Below are positions 47,601-57,460 of a DNA stretch of 64,000 nucleotides, in pieces. The notes under the pieces are model-generated. The model was not told the origin of the DNA, made no database searches, and worked only from the letters and a program-made list of their open reading frames with translations. The DNA is from Pararge aegeria (Eukaryota > Arthropoda > Insecta > Lepidoptera > Nymphalidae): NCBI RefSeq assembly GCF_905163445.1, contig NC_053200.1, forward strand, positions 13,702,001-13,766,000. Direction: 5' to 3'. Numbering within the stretch: position 1 is the first letter of the stretch; every line of letters begins with the position of its first letter. The translations under genes were made by a program, and so were the position numbers.

Positions 47601-50006
47601 AAGAATCTCTGTAAATAAGCTTGCGAAAAACTGCCATTTAAAATACATGTATAATAGTAAGAAAGTTCTTGTAGGTTAAAGAATGCATAGTTTTAATTTA
47701 ATAACACAATATACAAACACACCACATGCTGCATTTAATTGGCTGAGGGCCTTTAATGCAGTTAAGACCAGCCCATAGCTGAGAAAAGAAAATACTATTT
47801 CAGGATTTACTCATAAACATTAAACATTGTAGACCAATTAAACAATTTACAAATTAAATCAAAATAAATAAAAAAAGTTTAAAAGATATTAATTATGTCC
47901 AAAAAATTAATAAAAAAAAAATTAAATTAAAATACCAATAATATAAAAATACTAATACAAATATCCTTCGACAATACACACATCGCCATCTAGCCCCAAA
48001 GTAAGCGTAGCTTGCGGTATGGCTACTAAGATAACTGATGTATATTTTTATGAATATAATACACATAGATACATCATGTTCATCACACAAACATTCTCCA
48101 GTTGTGGGAATCGAACCCACGGCCTTGGACTCAGAAAGCAGGGTCACTGACCACTGAGCCTGTAGGCCGTCAAAAAGGAACTAAAAAAACAATACTCTGT
48201 TGAATTGCAACGTGGCTATCGCAGCAATGCCGGAGGTAGTGACAGTCCAGTCTAGCCGCGATCTTCTTCAGAACCATGTTGGAGTTGTGGCAAAAGTTTC
48301 GCGCTTGATACGCTCGCTATTTTTAGGGTTCCGTATCCGAATATGACGGTGATTTTTGTTTTTCAAAAACCCATAATAAAAAAAACTGACCAATTTTCAA
48401 AAATTCTGACGACACATCAGCCGGGTGTCCAGTGAAGGCCAACTTTTTTTTTTCTTATATTTTGTTCATTGTCGTTTCAGGTCAACGAAATACTAAATGC
48501 AAATGGATACATGTCTGAAGCGGACACGGATGCTGGAGACACACTCAACAAGAAAGTGAGAAACGCTCAACTCGCGCAGTTCAACTATATCTTAGGTAAG
48601 AGTCAACTATAAACTGTTTTGTAACATCATACATTAAGCGATATAAAAACGATACCCTCGGGATTTGTAAAAAAAAACATTATAAACGCGGGCGCAGTAA
48701 GAGGGCAACAGCTAGTTCTTCAATCATAACAATTCCTTTTATTTTATAAATTTAATATGTATTTAAAAATTTTCGAATTTGAACCTGCGACTCTCTGGCA
48801 ATCACGGCCTGAGCGCTTTTTCCAATTAAGCTACAGCTCTCCTACCATCGAAAAAAAAAATTGATAATTCCTCTAAGTGTAGGTAAAACACAAACAAAGC
48901 TTATGTTTTTGTTTAAATTTTTTTTGTTAAATATTATTGGCGTGCAAATTAAAATTACAAAGAAATAACATTAAAACCTAAAGGAAACTATATCGATATA
49001 AAACAATAGACATGGATATAGGAGAGTGTTCTGAAGAGTTGTTTGCATTGATATCTCCTTCCCGGTTTTCTGACCTTACCTTACGCCGTAGTATAAATTC
49101 CATCCTCACCATTGTATTCGTATGTATTCGTCTACTTTTCGAAATACCAGGTCATTTCTACCGCGCACTTGCACATTGTAGAAGAATCTCTCATATGATG
49201 TGATTCCTCCAAAATACAATGTAGGGATATTAAAGGGGCGGATAAACAAACTCCTTAAAAGCCGGCAACGCATCGGTGGCTCCTCTGGTGCTGCACTTAA
49301 CATCACGTGACCTATTTGCTCGTTTGCCCGCTATTAAAAAAAAAAAGTGTCTTCGGTACGAATATTACACTAATTCTACGCACAAATATACTTCGGTTAA
49401 CTCGTGCGACCATCTGGGGCTCTTTTTACGTTAAAAGATGTCCCGTGGGCACGATCGGCTTTAACCAGCTCTAGGATGTTATTAATTTGACTAAGTATCT
49501 TGAATTTAGTCACATTGTTATTAATGTGAGATCCTAGTGTAGAATCCTAGAGCCGATTGGCGCAGTTTGCAGTTTGCTTTCTGAGTCCAAGACCGTTGGT
49601 TCGTTTCCCACTACTGGAAAATGTTTGTGTGATGAGCATGAATGTTTTTCAGTATCTGGGTGTTTATATTTATATTGCTTTTTATTTATGTATATTATTC
49701 ATAGAAATATTCATCAGTCCTCTTTTAGTACCCATTACACAAGCTACGCTTACTTTGGGGCTAGGTGGCGAAGAGTGTATCGTCGTCGTAGTATATTTAT
49801 TTATTTTATTTAATTTAATGAAATGCTATATAATATATTGGTTTTCAGTGGTTGGTGAGAAGGAGAAAACCTCTCGTACGGTGAACGTCCGCACCCGCGA
49901 TAACAAAGTGCACGGAGAAATGTCCATCGACGAGCTCATACAGCATCTTAAGAAACTCCAAGTGGAGCGGACCCTATCTGATGACAGTGATTTACTTAAA
50001 TTTTAG
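32559..50006 (+). CDS. ThrRS: Threonyl-tRNA synthetase, cytosolic, complete
   Basis: Charges tRNA-Thr with threonine and hydrolyses mischarged Ser-tRNA-Thr; class II enzyme of the cytosol. Exons: 32559-32609, 33730-33977, 37607-37778, 38688-38765, 39699-39956, 40355-40501, 41182-41291, 41781-41936, 42701-42878, 43350-43472, 45675-45853, 46835-47009, 48481-48595, 49849-50006; 2148 nt, 715 residues, close to animal cytosolic enzymes. Layout: Lys-rich N-terminal extension; TGS domain (about 65-130); editing domain with HSSAH (His145, His149) and CRGPH (Cys251, His255); catalytic core with motif 1 near 340-365, MNCPGHC, arginine-rich motif 2 region TRVRRFQQDDAH, and motif 3 HRAILGSVER; C-terminal anticodon-binding domain with VVGEKEK and NVRTRDNKVHGE. 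Expected zinc ligands are Cys403, His454 and His579. The 3' end of intron 8 and several others abut transposon pieces. Family is certain; exon 1 is the least sure part. Confidence 0.95.
34190..35047 (+). repeat. Short direct duplication in ThrRS intron 2
   Basis: About 65 bases (ATCACTGGTTTCTGTGTGC to ATAAGACACTATTT) occur at 34190-34255 and again at 34984-35047, with a few differences. The 730 bases between them look like ordinary AT-rich intron. Confidence 0.7.
36325..36498 (-). mobile_element. LINE 3' tail, inverted
   Basis: Begins AAATTCAAATTCAAA (inverted tail) and contains TGTAGATCTTATTACAGGC and a 14-bp hairpin at 36406-36438 (ATGTTACACTAATC). Related to the + strand tail at 59415-59582. 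Confidence 0.6.
36500..36754 (+). mobile_element. SINE-A, full length
   Basis: Intact head (GACGGCCGATTGGCGCAG, GTGGGTTCGATTCCCAC) and tail; one of the best copies. It abuts the LINE tail on its left. Confidence 0.85.
36780..37080 (-). mobile_element. LINE ORF2 C-terminal fragment, inverted
   Basis: 37059-36835 codes KIKGNCISFYNKLPDEIL and VNKFKVYRKRKLI, the typical end of a jockey-like reverse transcriptase ORF. Confidence 0.6.
37445..37570 (-). mobile_element. SINE-B fragment before ThrRS exon 3
   Basis: CATGCAGGTTTCCTCACGATG and GTCCGTGCCGAGATTGAA; ends about 37 bases before the exon at 37607. Confidence 0.55.
37957..38270 (-). mobile_element. SINE-B, near full length
   Basis: From ATCCCATCAACCCATCAACC to the inverted head GGGATTTGAACTCAGC and GCGCTATCGCCGCTC. 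Confidence 0.75.
40575..40712 (+). mobile_element. LINE 3' tail fragment
   Basis: GTGGCCTGTAAGAGAATGC, AATAAGGTCGCC and GTGTGCAATAAAGTATTTAT; lies in ThrRS intron 6. Confidence 0.5.
41500..41715 (-). repeat. Interspersed SINE-like repeat, inverted
   Basis: Inverted copy of the element at 25386-25566 (GGCCATGACTAGTTACCACC, GTGAGATTGCAGTCAAGGG), 65 bases before ThrRS exon 8. Confidence 0.55.
42040..42145 (+). mobile_element. SINE-B 3' fragment
   Basis: TCCACCAATCCGCACTGGACC to GACCCGTGCCCTGTAGTAGG with a GATGACGATGATGG tail; 104 bases after ThrRS exon 8. Confidence 0.7.
42203..42395 (-). repeat. Hammerhead-bearing repeat copy
   Basis: Full family layout. On the - strand the ribozyme-like part (42391-42347) reads TCTC, TTGAGGA (first core base changed), a mispaired stem II, an intact GAAAC, a short stem III and GTA before GAGG. 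Lies in ThrRS intron 8. Confidence 0.65.
42435..42665 (-). mobile_element. LINE reverse-transcriptase fragment, antisense in ThrRS intron 8
   Basis: The - strand codes FVTQFRFADDVVIMAETLGD, LNNLSRVSQQVDLRMNMSKT and NIMSNAHVLLQPVIV: the FADD active-site box and the following conserved region of a non-LTR reverse transcriptase. It ends 36 bases before the acceptor of ThrRS exon 9 (42701). Confidence 0.8.
42953..43010. repeat. (TGCG)n microsatellite
   Basis: Roughly twelve TGCG/TGTG units with one interruption, 75 bases after ThrRS exon 9. Confidence 0.8.
44445..44695 (+). mobile_element. SINE-A, full length
   Basis: Complete head and body; its tail ends at the 5' truncation point of the LINE that follows. 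Confidence 0.8.
44700..45628 (+). mobile_element. Jockey-like LINE, 5'-truncated, in ThrRS intron 10
   Basis: From FYADDLKIFKSV (active-site YADD) through LNIQKCFVVTF, LGVIFDDKLSFRDHY, SIMEYNSLIWSPYY and the C-terminal region to about 45366 without a stop, about 215 codons. An internal deletion of about 150 bases removes the last ORF2 codons present in the copy at 25616-25762. The 3' UTR then matches 25761-26028 almost base for base. It ends about 46 bases before ThrRS exon 11. Confidence 0.85.
45957..46052 (-). mobile_element. SINE-B fragment
   Basis: CACCGTTGAAGCAAGTGATA and GTTCTGGGATTCGAACCCGG only. Confidence 0.6.
46435..46800 (+). mobile_element. Helitron-like non-autonomous repeat
   Basis: Begins near AATTGGAGTGTCTGTTTGTA, has GGCTGCACCGATTTTGACGA and ends GACGATGTCGCGGGCAACAG, 34 bases before ThrRS exon 12. 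Confidence 0.5.
47035..47272 (-). mobile_element. SINE-A copy
   Basis: Complete on the - strand. It begins 25 bases after ThrRS exon 12 and is followed by a LINE ORF fragment. Confidence 0.8.
47290..47465 (+). mobile_element. LINE ORF2 C-terminal fragment
   Basis: Matches 60400-60590 (TTGGACCTTGCTCACGAGAT, GTCGACAGAAGTTGTTTCAG, GGGTCGTATACAG). A frameshift relative to that copy makes it non-coding. Confidence 0.65.
47960..48172 (-). mobile_element. SINE-A copy
   Basis: Slightly shortened in the body; head read on the - strand as GACGGCCTACAGGCTCAGTG. Confidence 0.75.
48640..48717 (+). repeat. Helitron-like 3' end
   Basis: CGGGATTTGTAAAAAAAAAC, ATTATAAACGCGGGCG and GGGCAACAGCTAGTT; a longer relative is at 51330-51530. 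Confidence 0.5.
49551..49815 (+). mobile_element. SINE-A copy adjacent to ThrRS last exon
   Basis: Box A and body present with a short deletion near box B. The TATTTATTTATTTTATTTAA tail ends about 30 bases before the acceptor at 49849. Confidence 0.8.
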
Positions 50007-50107
50007 TTTTAAAACGCGTCAGTCAGTTCTGAATCGATTATTTACTAAATTAAACTTTAAATATTGTTTTAGAATTTGTAACTCCATTAAAATACCAATT
50101 ACGAATA

Positions 50108-50350
50108 TTACGCTTAATTTGCTATGCTCCGTGAAAAGCAGGAGAATCTGTATGGTGTGATTTATAATTTCTTAACCTTTATACTACACATCAAACAGAT
50201 CTTCGGTGTGGAGAATCTAGCATTTACGCACGTTTCGCTCCGGAGCATCCTCAGGAGATGTTGACATTACAATGAGGCGCGAAACGTTAGAGGAGGGTAC
50301 ATTGCCGGAGATCTGTTTGGTGCGGAGTATAAGGATTGAAGAAATTCAAA
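50108..50350. repeat. Hammerhead-bearing repeat, inverted-repeat copy
   Basis: Left half reads in the - orientation (AAGCAGGAGAATCTGTATGG, CAAACAGATCTTCGG) down to the ribozyme-like part at 50258-50222; the right half returns in the + orientation (GAGGGTACATTGCCGGAGAT, GTATAAGGATTGAAG). The stem II loop is deleted, leaving GCTCCGGAGC before an intact GAAAC. Confidence 0.65.
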
Positions 50351-50356
50351 AAAATT

Positions 50357-50853
50357 GGTTGCCTGTAAAGTCGGTATACGGGCGAAAGTTTTACGTGACA
50401 ACGACTTTGAGTGGTAAAATAATTTTAATGTGAATATTCATTCGTATAGTAGGAAGAAGGATGAAATAATAGTAACAATTTAAAACATTTATTTATACAA
50501 AGAATTATATTTAAAACATTAATTTATACAAAGAATCTCGCACTGAATTTCATATTAACAAAATTTTATTTTTACCTTTACACATACATACGTATTTATA
50601 TACAAATATACATACAATAACTTGCAATACAATACATTTGCGTACAATGAAACAGCGTTTACTACAAAGGGACGCGTGCCTTTCACTTTTTATGTCTGTC
50701 TCTCTCGCTCTTAGGCGGGCTAACCATGCCCGAGTGGAAGGGACGCGTGCCTCTCACTCGCTCTCATTGTGAGCGCATAACGTGAGCGGAGCGTAACGCA
50801 GTTTCTTGAAGTGTCACCCGGCAAACCAATTTATAAGACGTTGTCACGTCAAA
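50357..50853 (+). mobile_element. Single copy of the palindrome element
   Basis: About 497 bases from TTGGTTGCCTGTAAAGTCGG to GACGTTGTCACGTCAAAA, matching both halves of 8814-9840. The ends share the subterminal block ACGTGACAACG in inverted orientation, which suggests a non-autonomous DNA transposon. No coding sequence is visible. Confidence 0.75.
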
Positions 50854-51329
50854 ATTCTTCCCTAACGGAGTTACGAATTCTAATAATAATCTGTCCTTAC
50901 GTTATGTACAAAAATCTAAATTATAATCTGAGTTCTTACAAGCTGGATAACGGAAAAAATAATTTAAAATTTGTTTTTTAATTTCAACCGATGGACGTGT
51001 AAATCTTCTGGGCAAACGATTTCTGTTATTAAATAAGTATATAACTTTAATTTATGATCAGAAATTAATAACAAAAACGTCCAATAATTGAGACTGGCTC
51101 AATACGAATTTAAGTTTAAAATTGTGTTCTTTTCATTTAATTTATTATCTTTATTGCTTATATTATTGTCTCTGCTAGATGCCACTATTTTCATCAACAC
51201 GGGCATAGTTTTTGTTATACATTAAATTGCTGTTAATTTTGTGGTTTCTCAAGCATTTATTGACCATTAGATGGGATTCATTTTTTATTTACATAAGTAT
51301 AAAAGTTACCTGTGTTATGTAATCTTCAT

Positions 51330-51530
51330 TAATATTATAAATGCGTGGGTGTTTCTTTGTTTGTCCTTTCTTTACGCCCTTACTTAGCGACCAATCAACT
51401 TAATGTTTGGCATGGGATTATTTGAAAAGGTGGAGAGTTAAATAGACTTTTTACCCCAAGAAAAAATGGATTCGCCCGGGATTTGTAAAAAAACATTATA
51501 AACGCGGGCGAAGCAAGAGGGCAACCGAAG
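51330..51530 (+). mobile_element. Helitron-like repeat
   Basis: ATTAATATTATAAATGCGTG start, CCAATCAACTTAATGTTTGG middle, ATTATAAACGCGGGCGAAGC end. Confidence 0.5.
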
Positions 51531-52216
51531 AACAACAATAAAAAAAAACTAAAAATCTGTGGCACAAATTTGACAGTCCTTGTTTGTCGAGGTGTCAAAT
51601 TTGACACAAAATTTGTTTCGCTCGCAGTTCATATGTCAATACATAGATTATGATCGTCACATTTTAGATGTCGCTAAGTTTCGATATTCTGGATCCAGTT
51701 TTATTATTTTAAAGAGGTTGAATAAAACAACTGAAATTTGATATATTTGTTTTATTAATTATCCAAACATCTAGGCAGAGAGCTAGTGGGAAATTTTAGG
51801 AGGAATTTACCTGGAGGTGCCATACTCATGATCAGATCATGAGTAACATTCTTTACTCGACCATGTTTTGCAATACTAGTCGCAATAAATCTTTTCTTGT
51901 CATATTAGAACTTTTAAGTCGGATACTTAACACTTGACCGATGAAATCAACTAAAAAATACTACCATAGTTAGAAGATACACTACAGGTATATAATTATA
52001 TAATAACAAAACTTTTGCTTTTAACAAGCACCTCCTAAGAATGTCCACTGGCTCTTGAATAAATACTAATCACAAATAGATAAACATCCAACAGGTACAA
52101 AATAGGTACACTCCATTTCTTCCAAATTGCCATATTAAGTAGCAAAAATCTTTTCATTACTTTTTAGTTTAAACATTATTTTAAAAATAGAAAAAAAAAT
52201 AACTATATTAAAAAAT

Positions 52217-52380
52217 ATAATACGACAATACACATTTCGCCATCTAGCCCCAAAGCAAGCGTAACTTGTGCTATGAGTACTAAAGATGGCTGAATTTGTT
52301 TTATGAATAATATAGTATCGAATCGAACCCACAGCCTTGGAATCCCGCCAGGGTCACTGCCCACTGCGCCTATCGACCGT
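52217..52380 (-). mobile_element. SINE-A, shortened
   Basis: 3' part and head present; about 70 bases of the body are missing. Confidence 0.7.
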
Positions 52381-52404
52381 CTTTATATATAGACATATCC
52401 CAAT

Positions 52405-52700
52405 AAATCACCAGCATCAATCCATTAAAGGCTTACGACAGGGCACGGGTCTATTTAGAATGAGAAGGATTTCGGTCGGTGTCTGGCTAAGTGCGGAATG
52501 GTGGACTTCACAGGCCCTTGAGAACATTATGGAGAACTCTCAGGCATGCCAGGTTCTTCACGATGTTTTCCTGCACTGTTGCAAGTGATATTTAATTGCT
52601 TAAACGCAAATAACTCCGAAAAATTAGAGGTGCGTGCCGGAGATCGAACTCTGGCCCCCGAAATGGAAGCCGAAACCTAACCCACTACGCTATCAGCGCT
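52405..52700 (-). mobile_element. SINE-B, near full length
   Basis: From CACCAGCATCAATCCATTAA to the inverted head CCGGAGATCGAACTCTGG and ACTACGCTATCAGCGCTTG. Confidence 0.75.
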
Positions 52701-53639
52701 TGATAATATAAAAAAGAGACTTTGTTTATGTTAATAGGTTTTCACTATCTTTTGAACCTATTAAAAAGTAATGAAATGATTTCTTATATGTGAAACGACA
52801 GATAAGCAAAATTGATGATTTACAGCATTATATTAGTTTTAATGAAATGTGGAATGTTAAGAATTCTTATAAAAGTAGAAAACTATGCTAAGGTGTTTAA
52901 ATCTAAAAAATAAATAGGAAACAATATATTAAATAGTACGATTTTTTACGATGACTAAAATAATGACCATAAACGTTTACATGTCCTAACAGTTATAGAA
53001 AAATATTAAGAGTGATGAGAAAAATATTATAATCACTTTGAAATAAAACTTAAGAATGTTAATAAGAAACCGTGGACCGCTTTAAATTCTAAAATTTCCC
53101 TTAGTTGTCAACCAAAATACAGAGACGTCATTTCGATGGTTATGGACAGAGAATGAGTGATAGTTATTTGATGACATCTGGCTAGCAGGGACTATCCACC
53201 GAGACACATAATATGCCTGCTGGACTGAAGAATCGCCAAGTTAGCATAAAGGTCCATTTAGACGAGGCCTTTTGTATTCAAATATATTGCCCTTGGACAG
53301 TTCTACGCAACTGTTGACAGCCATAAAGTTGAATGCGATTAGTCAAATTAAATTGTTGACAGCGAGTGTATTTCGTTTACACCAAGTAGGACATAGTTTG
53401 CTTTCAATTTTTGACTTCTTAAACATGAATTTGTACATTTTTGTCCCATTTTAAAACCAGTTTCTTTAGGAACTGTACGAAGCGTCTACGAATTTATCAT
53501 ACAGCTATTGAACTTTCTTATCGGCCGTGTGGTGACGGCAGATCAGAATACAATTGTCACCTCTGCGCGGGTTTCGTACGAGGCGACTTAGTGAATATAA
53601 CGGAGCACGGGCAGCAGCGTCTTCGGTGCTGCGATCACC

Positions 53640-53905
53640 AACCCGTCTGACCAGCGTGGTGATTATGAGCAAGCCCTTTTGCTAGGAGAGGCTTTAAGCC
53701 AGCAATGGGCTGACATAGGTGATTGTCCAAAATCAAATCAAAAAGTTCAAAATTCATTTATTTCACTACCTACCCATAAGCATTTTTGAAACGTCAAGGT
53801 TTGTTTGTATTGACTACCACCGTTTTGGAAGACAGATTCTACCGAAAAGAGGCCGGCGAGAAACTCAGCAGTTGATCTTTTTCATAATCATCGTTTAAAC
53901 AAAAA
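53640..53905. mobile_element. Two LINE 3' tails back to back
   Basis: 53640-53725 has TGACCAGCGTGGTGATTATG and AAGCCAGCAATGGGCTGACA (+ strand tail). 53735-53905 is the inverted 3' UTR seen at 6380-6515 (TTTTTGAAACGTCAAGG, GGCCGGCGAGAAACTCAGC). Confidence 0.6.
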
Positions 53906-54469
53906 TGGTGTTGCGGAATTTCTAAAAGTTTATCGTCAGGGTTTAAATTTTAATATTGTAATAATTGGTTGATGAACCGTTTACAAGATAACTTTTGAAT
54001 GGAAACTCTATAGAGCAAGAATGGTATGTGGTGTTTATTCAACGCAAGTCATTTATTGCTTCAATTATTCTGCATGCAACAAGCAATTAACTGGCATCGT
54101 GTAAATGGGCCCTTACGCAGTAAGTTGTGCCAACTTAATTTACAGGTCTAGAAGTCATCTTTTACATTACTTCAGCTGATATAAACACAGAACGAAGCGA
54201 GGACTGCAATATTTTAAGACTAGCCCATTTATTTCAGAGTTGTATAAAACGGAATTAGCATTATAAAACTTTATTTTAACGGCTTTGAATGGTACATCCA
54301 GTTATCGACTGATCTTAATTCCGCTTGGCGCAGTCGAAAAAAGGCCACACCATCCTTAGTATTATAAGTATATCACAAAAAGACTAGGATTTATAAAAAA
54401 ATACATAAATAGCCTAAACTTTTAACTACTATTATTACATAATGATTCTTCCAGTTTTTTTTCACAATA

Positions 54470-54545
54470 TTGCCCTGCTGGGGAACGAACCCGGGACTTT
54501 CCACCTCACATCACAGCACTCACCGCTGCGCCAAAGGTTACAGTA
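54470..54545 (-). mobile_element. tRNA-like SINE head
   Basis: - strand: TTTGGCGCAGCGGTGAGTGC (box A) and CCCGGGTTCGTTCCCCAGC (box B). A tRNA origin is clear, but no cloverleaf acceptor stem closes it. Confidence 0.6.
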
Positions 54546-54751
54546 AAAGACATAGAAAATACTTATATACAAGGTAGGCTACATTATACCGATTGCGTAT
54601 TACAGAATATTTATGATTTATGATAGTAAAAAACTTATCTATCGCAAATTTTTCCTGTCCAAAAGTTTCAGAGACAACTGTACAAATATAACATTAAAAT
54701 TACGCGGTGACAACCATCAAAATTCTCTAAATCCAGCATAATGGCTGTCAT

Positions 54752-57200
54752 CCTAGTACCCCGTTTCCAAATGAAGATAATATTTAAAAAAAATACATTA
54801 TATTAGAGTATAAACTTAGTTGCTTTAAATCGAACTAGTTATTTCAAGATATCACAAAACTGTAGTACTACAAATATCCATTACCGAAGTTGCATTACAC
54901 TCAACTACGTAAACTTAAATTTTTAGATTTTAATACCTTCTCCTAAAACTGTAATATTATACGTCACGAATTCTGGATAATTAGGATGCATTACAAAAGC
55001 AGGGCCCAGCACTTTTTTGTGTTATGGCAAACTTAAAATAACGTCACAAATACAGTTTTGTGACGTAGATTTTAATACCTTCTCATAAAACTGTAATATA
55101 TTTATACGTCAAGAATTCTGGATAATTTGGATGCATTACAAAATCAGGGTCCAGCACTTTTTTGTTTTATGGCAAACTTAAATTTACGTCACAAATACAT
55201 TTTTGTGATGTAGATTTTAATACCTTCTCATAAAACTGTAATATGTTTATACGTCACGAATTCTGGATAATTAGGATGCATTACAAAAGCAGGGCCCAGC
55301 ACTTTTTTGTGTTATGGCAAACTTAAAATTACGTCACAAATACAGTTTTGTGACGTAGATTTTAATACCTTCTCATAAAACTGTAATATATTTATACGTC
55401 AAGAATTCTGGATAATTTGGATGCATTACAAAATCAGGGTCCAGCACTTTTTTGTTTTATGGCAAACTTAAATTTACGTCACAAATACATTTTTGTGATG
55501 TAGATTTTAATACCTTCTCATAAAACTGTAATATATTTATACGTCACGAATTCTGGATAATTAGGATGCATTACAAAAGCAGGGCCCAGCACTTTTTTGT
55601 GTTATGGCAAACTTAAAATTACGTCACAAATACAGTTTTGTGACGTAGATTTTAATACCTTCTCATAAAACTGTAATATATTTATACGTCAAGAATTCTG
55701 GATAATTTGGATGCATTACAAAATCAGGGTCCAGCACTTTTTTGTTTTATGGCAAACTTAAATTTACGTCACAAATACATTTTTGTGATGTAGATTTTAA
55801 TACCTTCTCATAAAACTGTAATATACGTCACGAATTCTGGATAATTAGGATGCATTACAAAAGCAGGAACCAGCCCTTTTTTGTGTTATGGCAAACTTAA
55901 AATAACGTCACAAATACAGTTTTGTGACGTAGATTTTAATACCTTCTCATAAAACTGTAATATATTTATACGTCAAGAATTCTGGATAATTTGGATGCAT
56001 TACAAAATCAGGGTCCAGCACTTTTTTGTTTTATGGCAAACTTAAATTTACGTCACAAATACATTTTTGTGATGTAGATTTTAATACCTTCTCATAAAAC
56101 TGTAATATGTTTATACGTCACGAATTCTGGATAATTAGGATGCATTACAAAAGCAGGGCCCAGCACTTTTTTGTGTTATGGCAAACTTAAAATTACGTCA
56201 CAAATACAGTTTTGTGACGTAGATTTTAATACCTTCTCATAAAACTGTAATATATTTATACGTCAAGAATTCTGGATAATTTGGATGCATTACAAAATCA
56301 GGGTCCAGCACTTTTTTGTTTTATGGCAAACTTAAATTTACGTCACAAATACATTTTTGTGATGTAGATTTTAATACCTTCTCATAAAACTGTAATATAT
56401 TTATACGTCACGAATTCTGGATAATTAGGATGCATTACAAAAGCAGGGCCCAGCACTTTTTTGTGTTATGGCAAACTTAAAATTACGTCACAAATACAGT
56501 TTTGTGACGTAGATTTTAATACCTTCTCATAAAACTGTAATATATTTATACGTCAAGAATTCTGGATAATTTGGATGCATTACAAAATCAGGGTCCAGCA
56601 CTTTTTTGTTTTATGGCAAACTTAAATTTACGTCACAAATACATTTTTGTGATGTAGATTTTAATACCTTCTCATAAAACTGTAATATATTTATACGTCA
56701 CGAATTCTGGATAATTAGGATGCATTACAAAAGCAGGAACCAGCCCTTTTTTGTGTTATGGCTGTTGCGAGAACGGCTAGCATGGGCATGAGACAACTAT
56801 ATCCCCGGGGAGAGGGCAAAAATGTATCTTCTCCCACAGCTTTATCAACTCAGAGCACTGGCGCACAAGTGGAAATAGTATCCATATAATATAAATGTAA
56901 TATTAAACGGGGGTAAACTTCTCCTATTCCCTTTTCCCGTGATTGAGCAGGATGACACGTGAATTATATCCCTTGTCAGGGGATATAATCGGGGGATATG
57001 TCTCCTGCCTGTGCTACCCCTACAGGTACCCCTTTTCCAAATGAAGTTCATATTATTTTGAAAAGTACATTAATTCTTACTACAATATAAACCTACTTCT
57101 GTCTTTATATAAAACTAGATACCCTTACCGAATATGCAACCTTAAATTTACGTTACAAATACAAATTTGTGACGTAAATTTTAATACCTTCTCGTGGAAC
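54752..57200. repeat. Repeated flanks of the satellite
   Basis: The left flank 54752-54945 (TACCCCGTTTCCAAATGAAG to TTTTAATACCTTCTC) is related to 57025-57192 on the right (TACCCCTTTTCCAAATGAAG to the same end). Between array and right flank lies a different 262-base piece (56763-57024) rich in CCCCGGGG-type and GATATAATC blocks, which looks like an insertion. Confidence 0.6.
54961..56762. repeat. Satellite array with higher-order structure
   Basis: Two related monomers of about 145 bp alternate. Type A (ACGTCACGAATTCTGG, TTAGGATGC) starts at 54961, 55251, 55541, 55825, 56115, 56405 and 56695; type B (ACGTCAAGAATTCTGG, TTTGGATGC) starts at 55105, 55395, 55685, 55970, 56260 and 56550. The dimer period is 284-290 bp. 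A units at 55825 and 56695 share the variant AGGAACCAGCCC, giving a third period of 864-870 bp. Each monomer holds the inverted repeat ACGTCACAAA/TTTTGTGACGT. The last unit is cut at 56762. Confidence 0.92.
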
Positions 57201-57460
57201 TGATATACATTTTTACGTCACAAATTGGGGTTTAATTAGAATGCAATAGAACACCAGGTGCCATAACGGAAGATTAACTTCGTTAACATTGCTATTGAAA
57301 AATCTACTCTAACAGTAGTAAATTTTAAAACCTCGTGGAACTGATGTACATTTTTACGTCACAAATTGGGGTTTAATTACAATGCAATGGAAAACCAGGT
57401 GCCATAACGGAAGATTAACTTCGTTAAGACTGCTATTGAAAAATCTACTCAAACAGTACG
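57188..57460. repeat. Degenerate satellite units
   Basis: Two direct units, from 57188 and 57331 (period about 142), with CTCGTGGAACTGAT, TTTTTACGTCACAAATTGGG and CCATAACGGAAGATTAACTT. They keep the ACGTCACAAA core but are otherwise diverged from the main array. Confidence 0.65.

Larger units (their letters stand above)
50007..54749. other. Gene-poor interval after ThrRS
   Basis: No credible CDS. It contains the hammerhead-bearing repeat (50108-50350), the single palindrome-family element (50357-50853), a Helitron-like end (51330-51530), SINE-A (52217-52380), SINE-B (52405-52700), LINE tails (53640-53905) and a tRNA-like SINE head (54470-54545). In 50854-51330, 51531-52216 and 52701-53640 I see only AT-rich sequence. 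Confidence 0.6.

Noticed and set aside
49557..50006. 149-codon + strand ORF as a separate gene
   Set aside because: The first two thirds are SINE-A and intron; only 49849-50006 is real, as the last ThrRS exon.
54961..56762. CRISPR-like array of regular repeats
   Set aside because: There are no unique spacers; whole monomers repeat head to tail in an animal genome, so it is a satellite.
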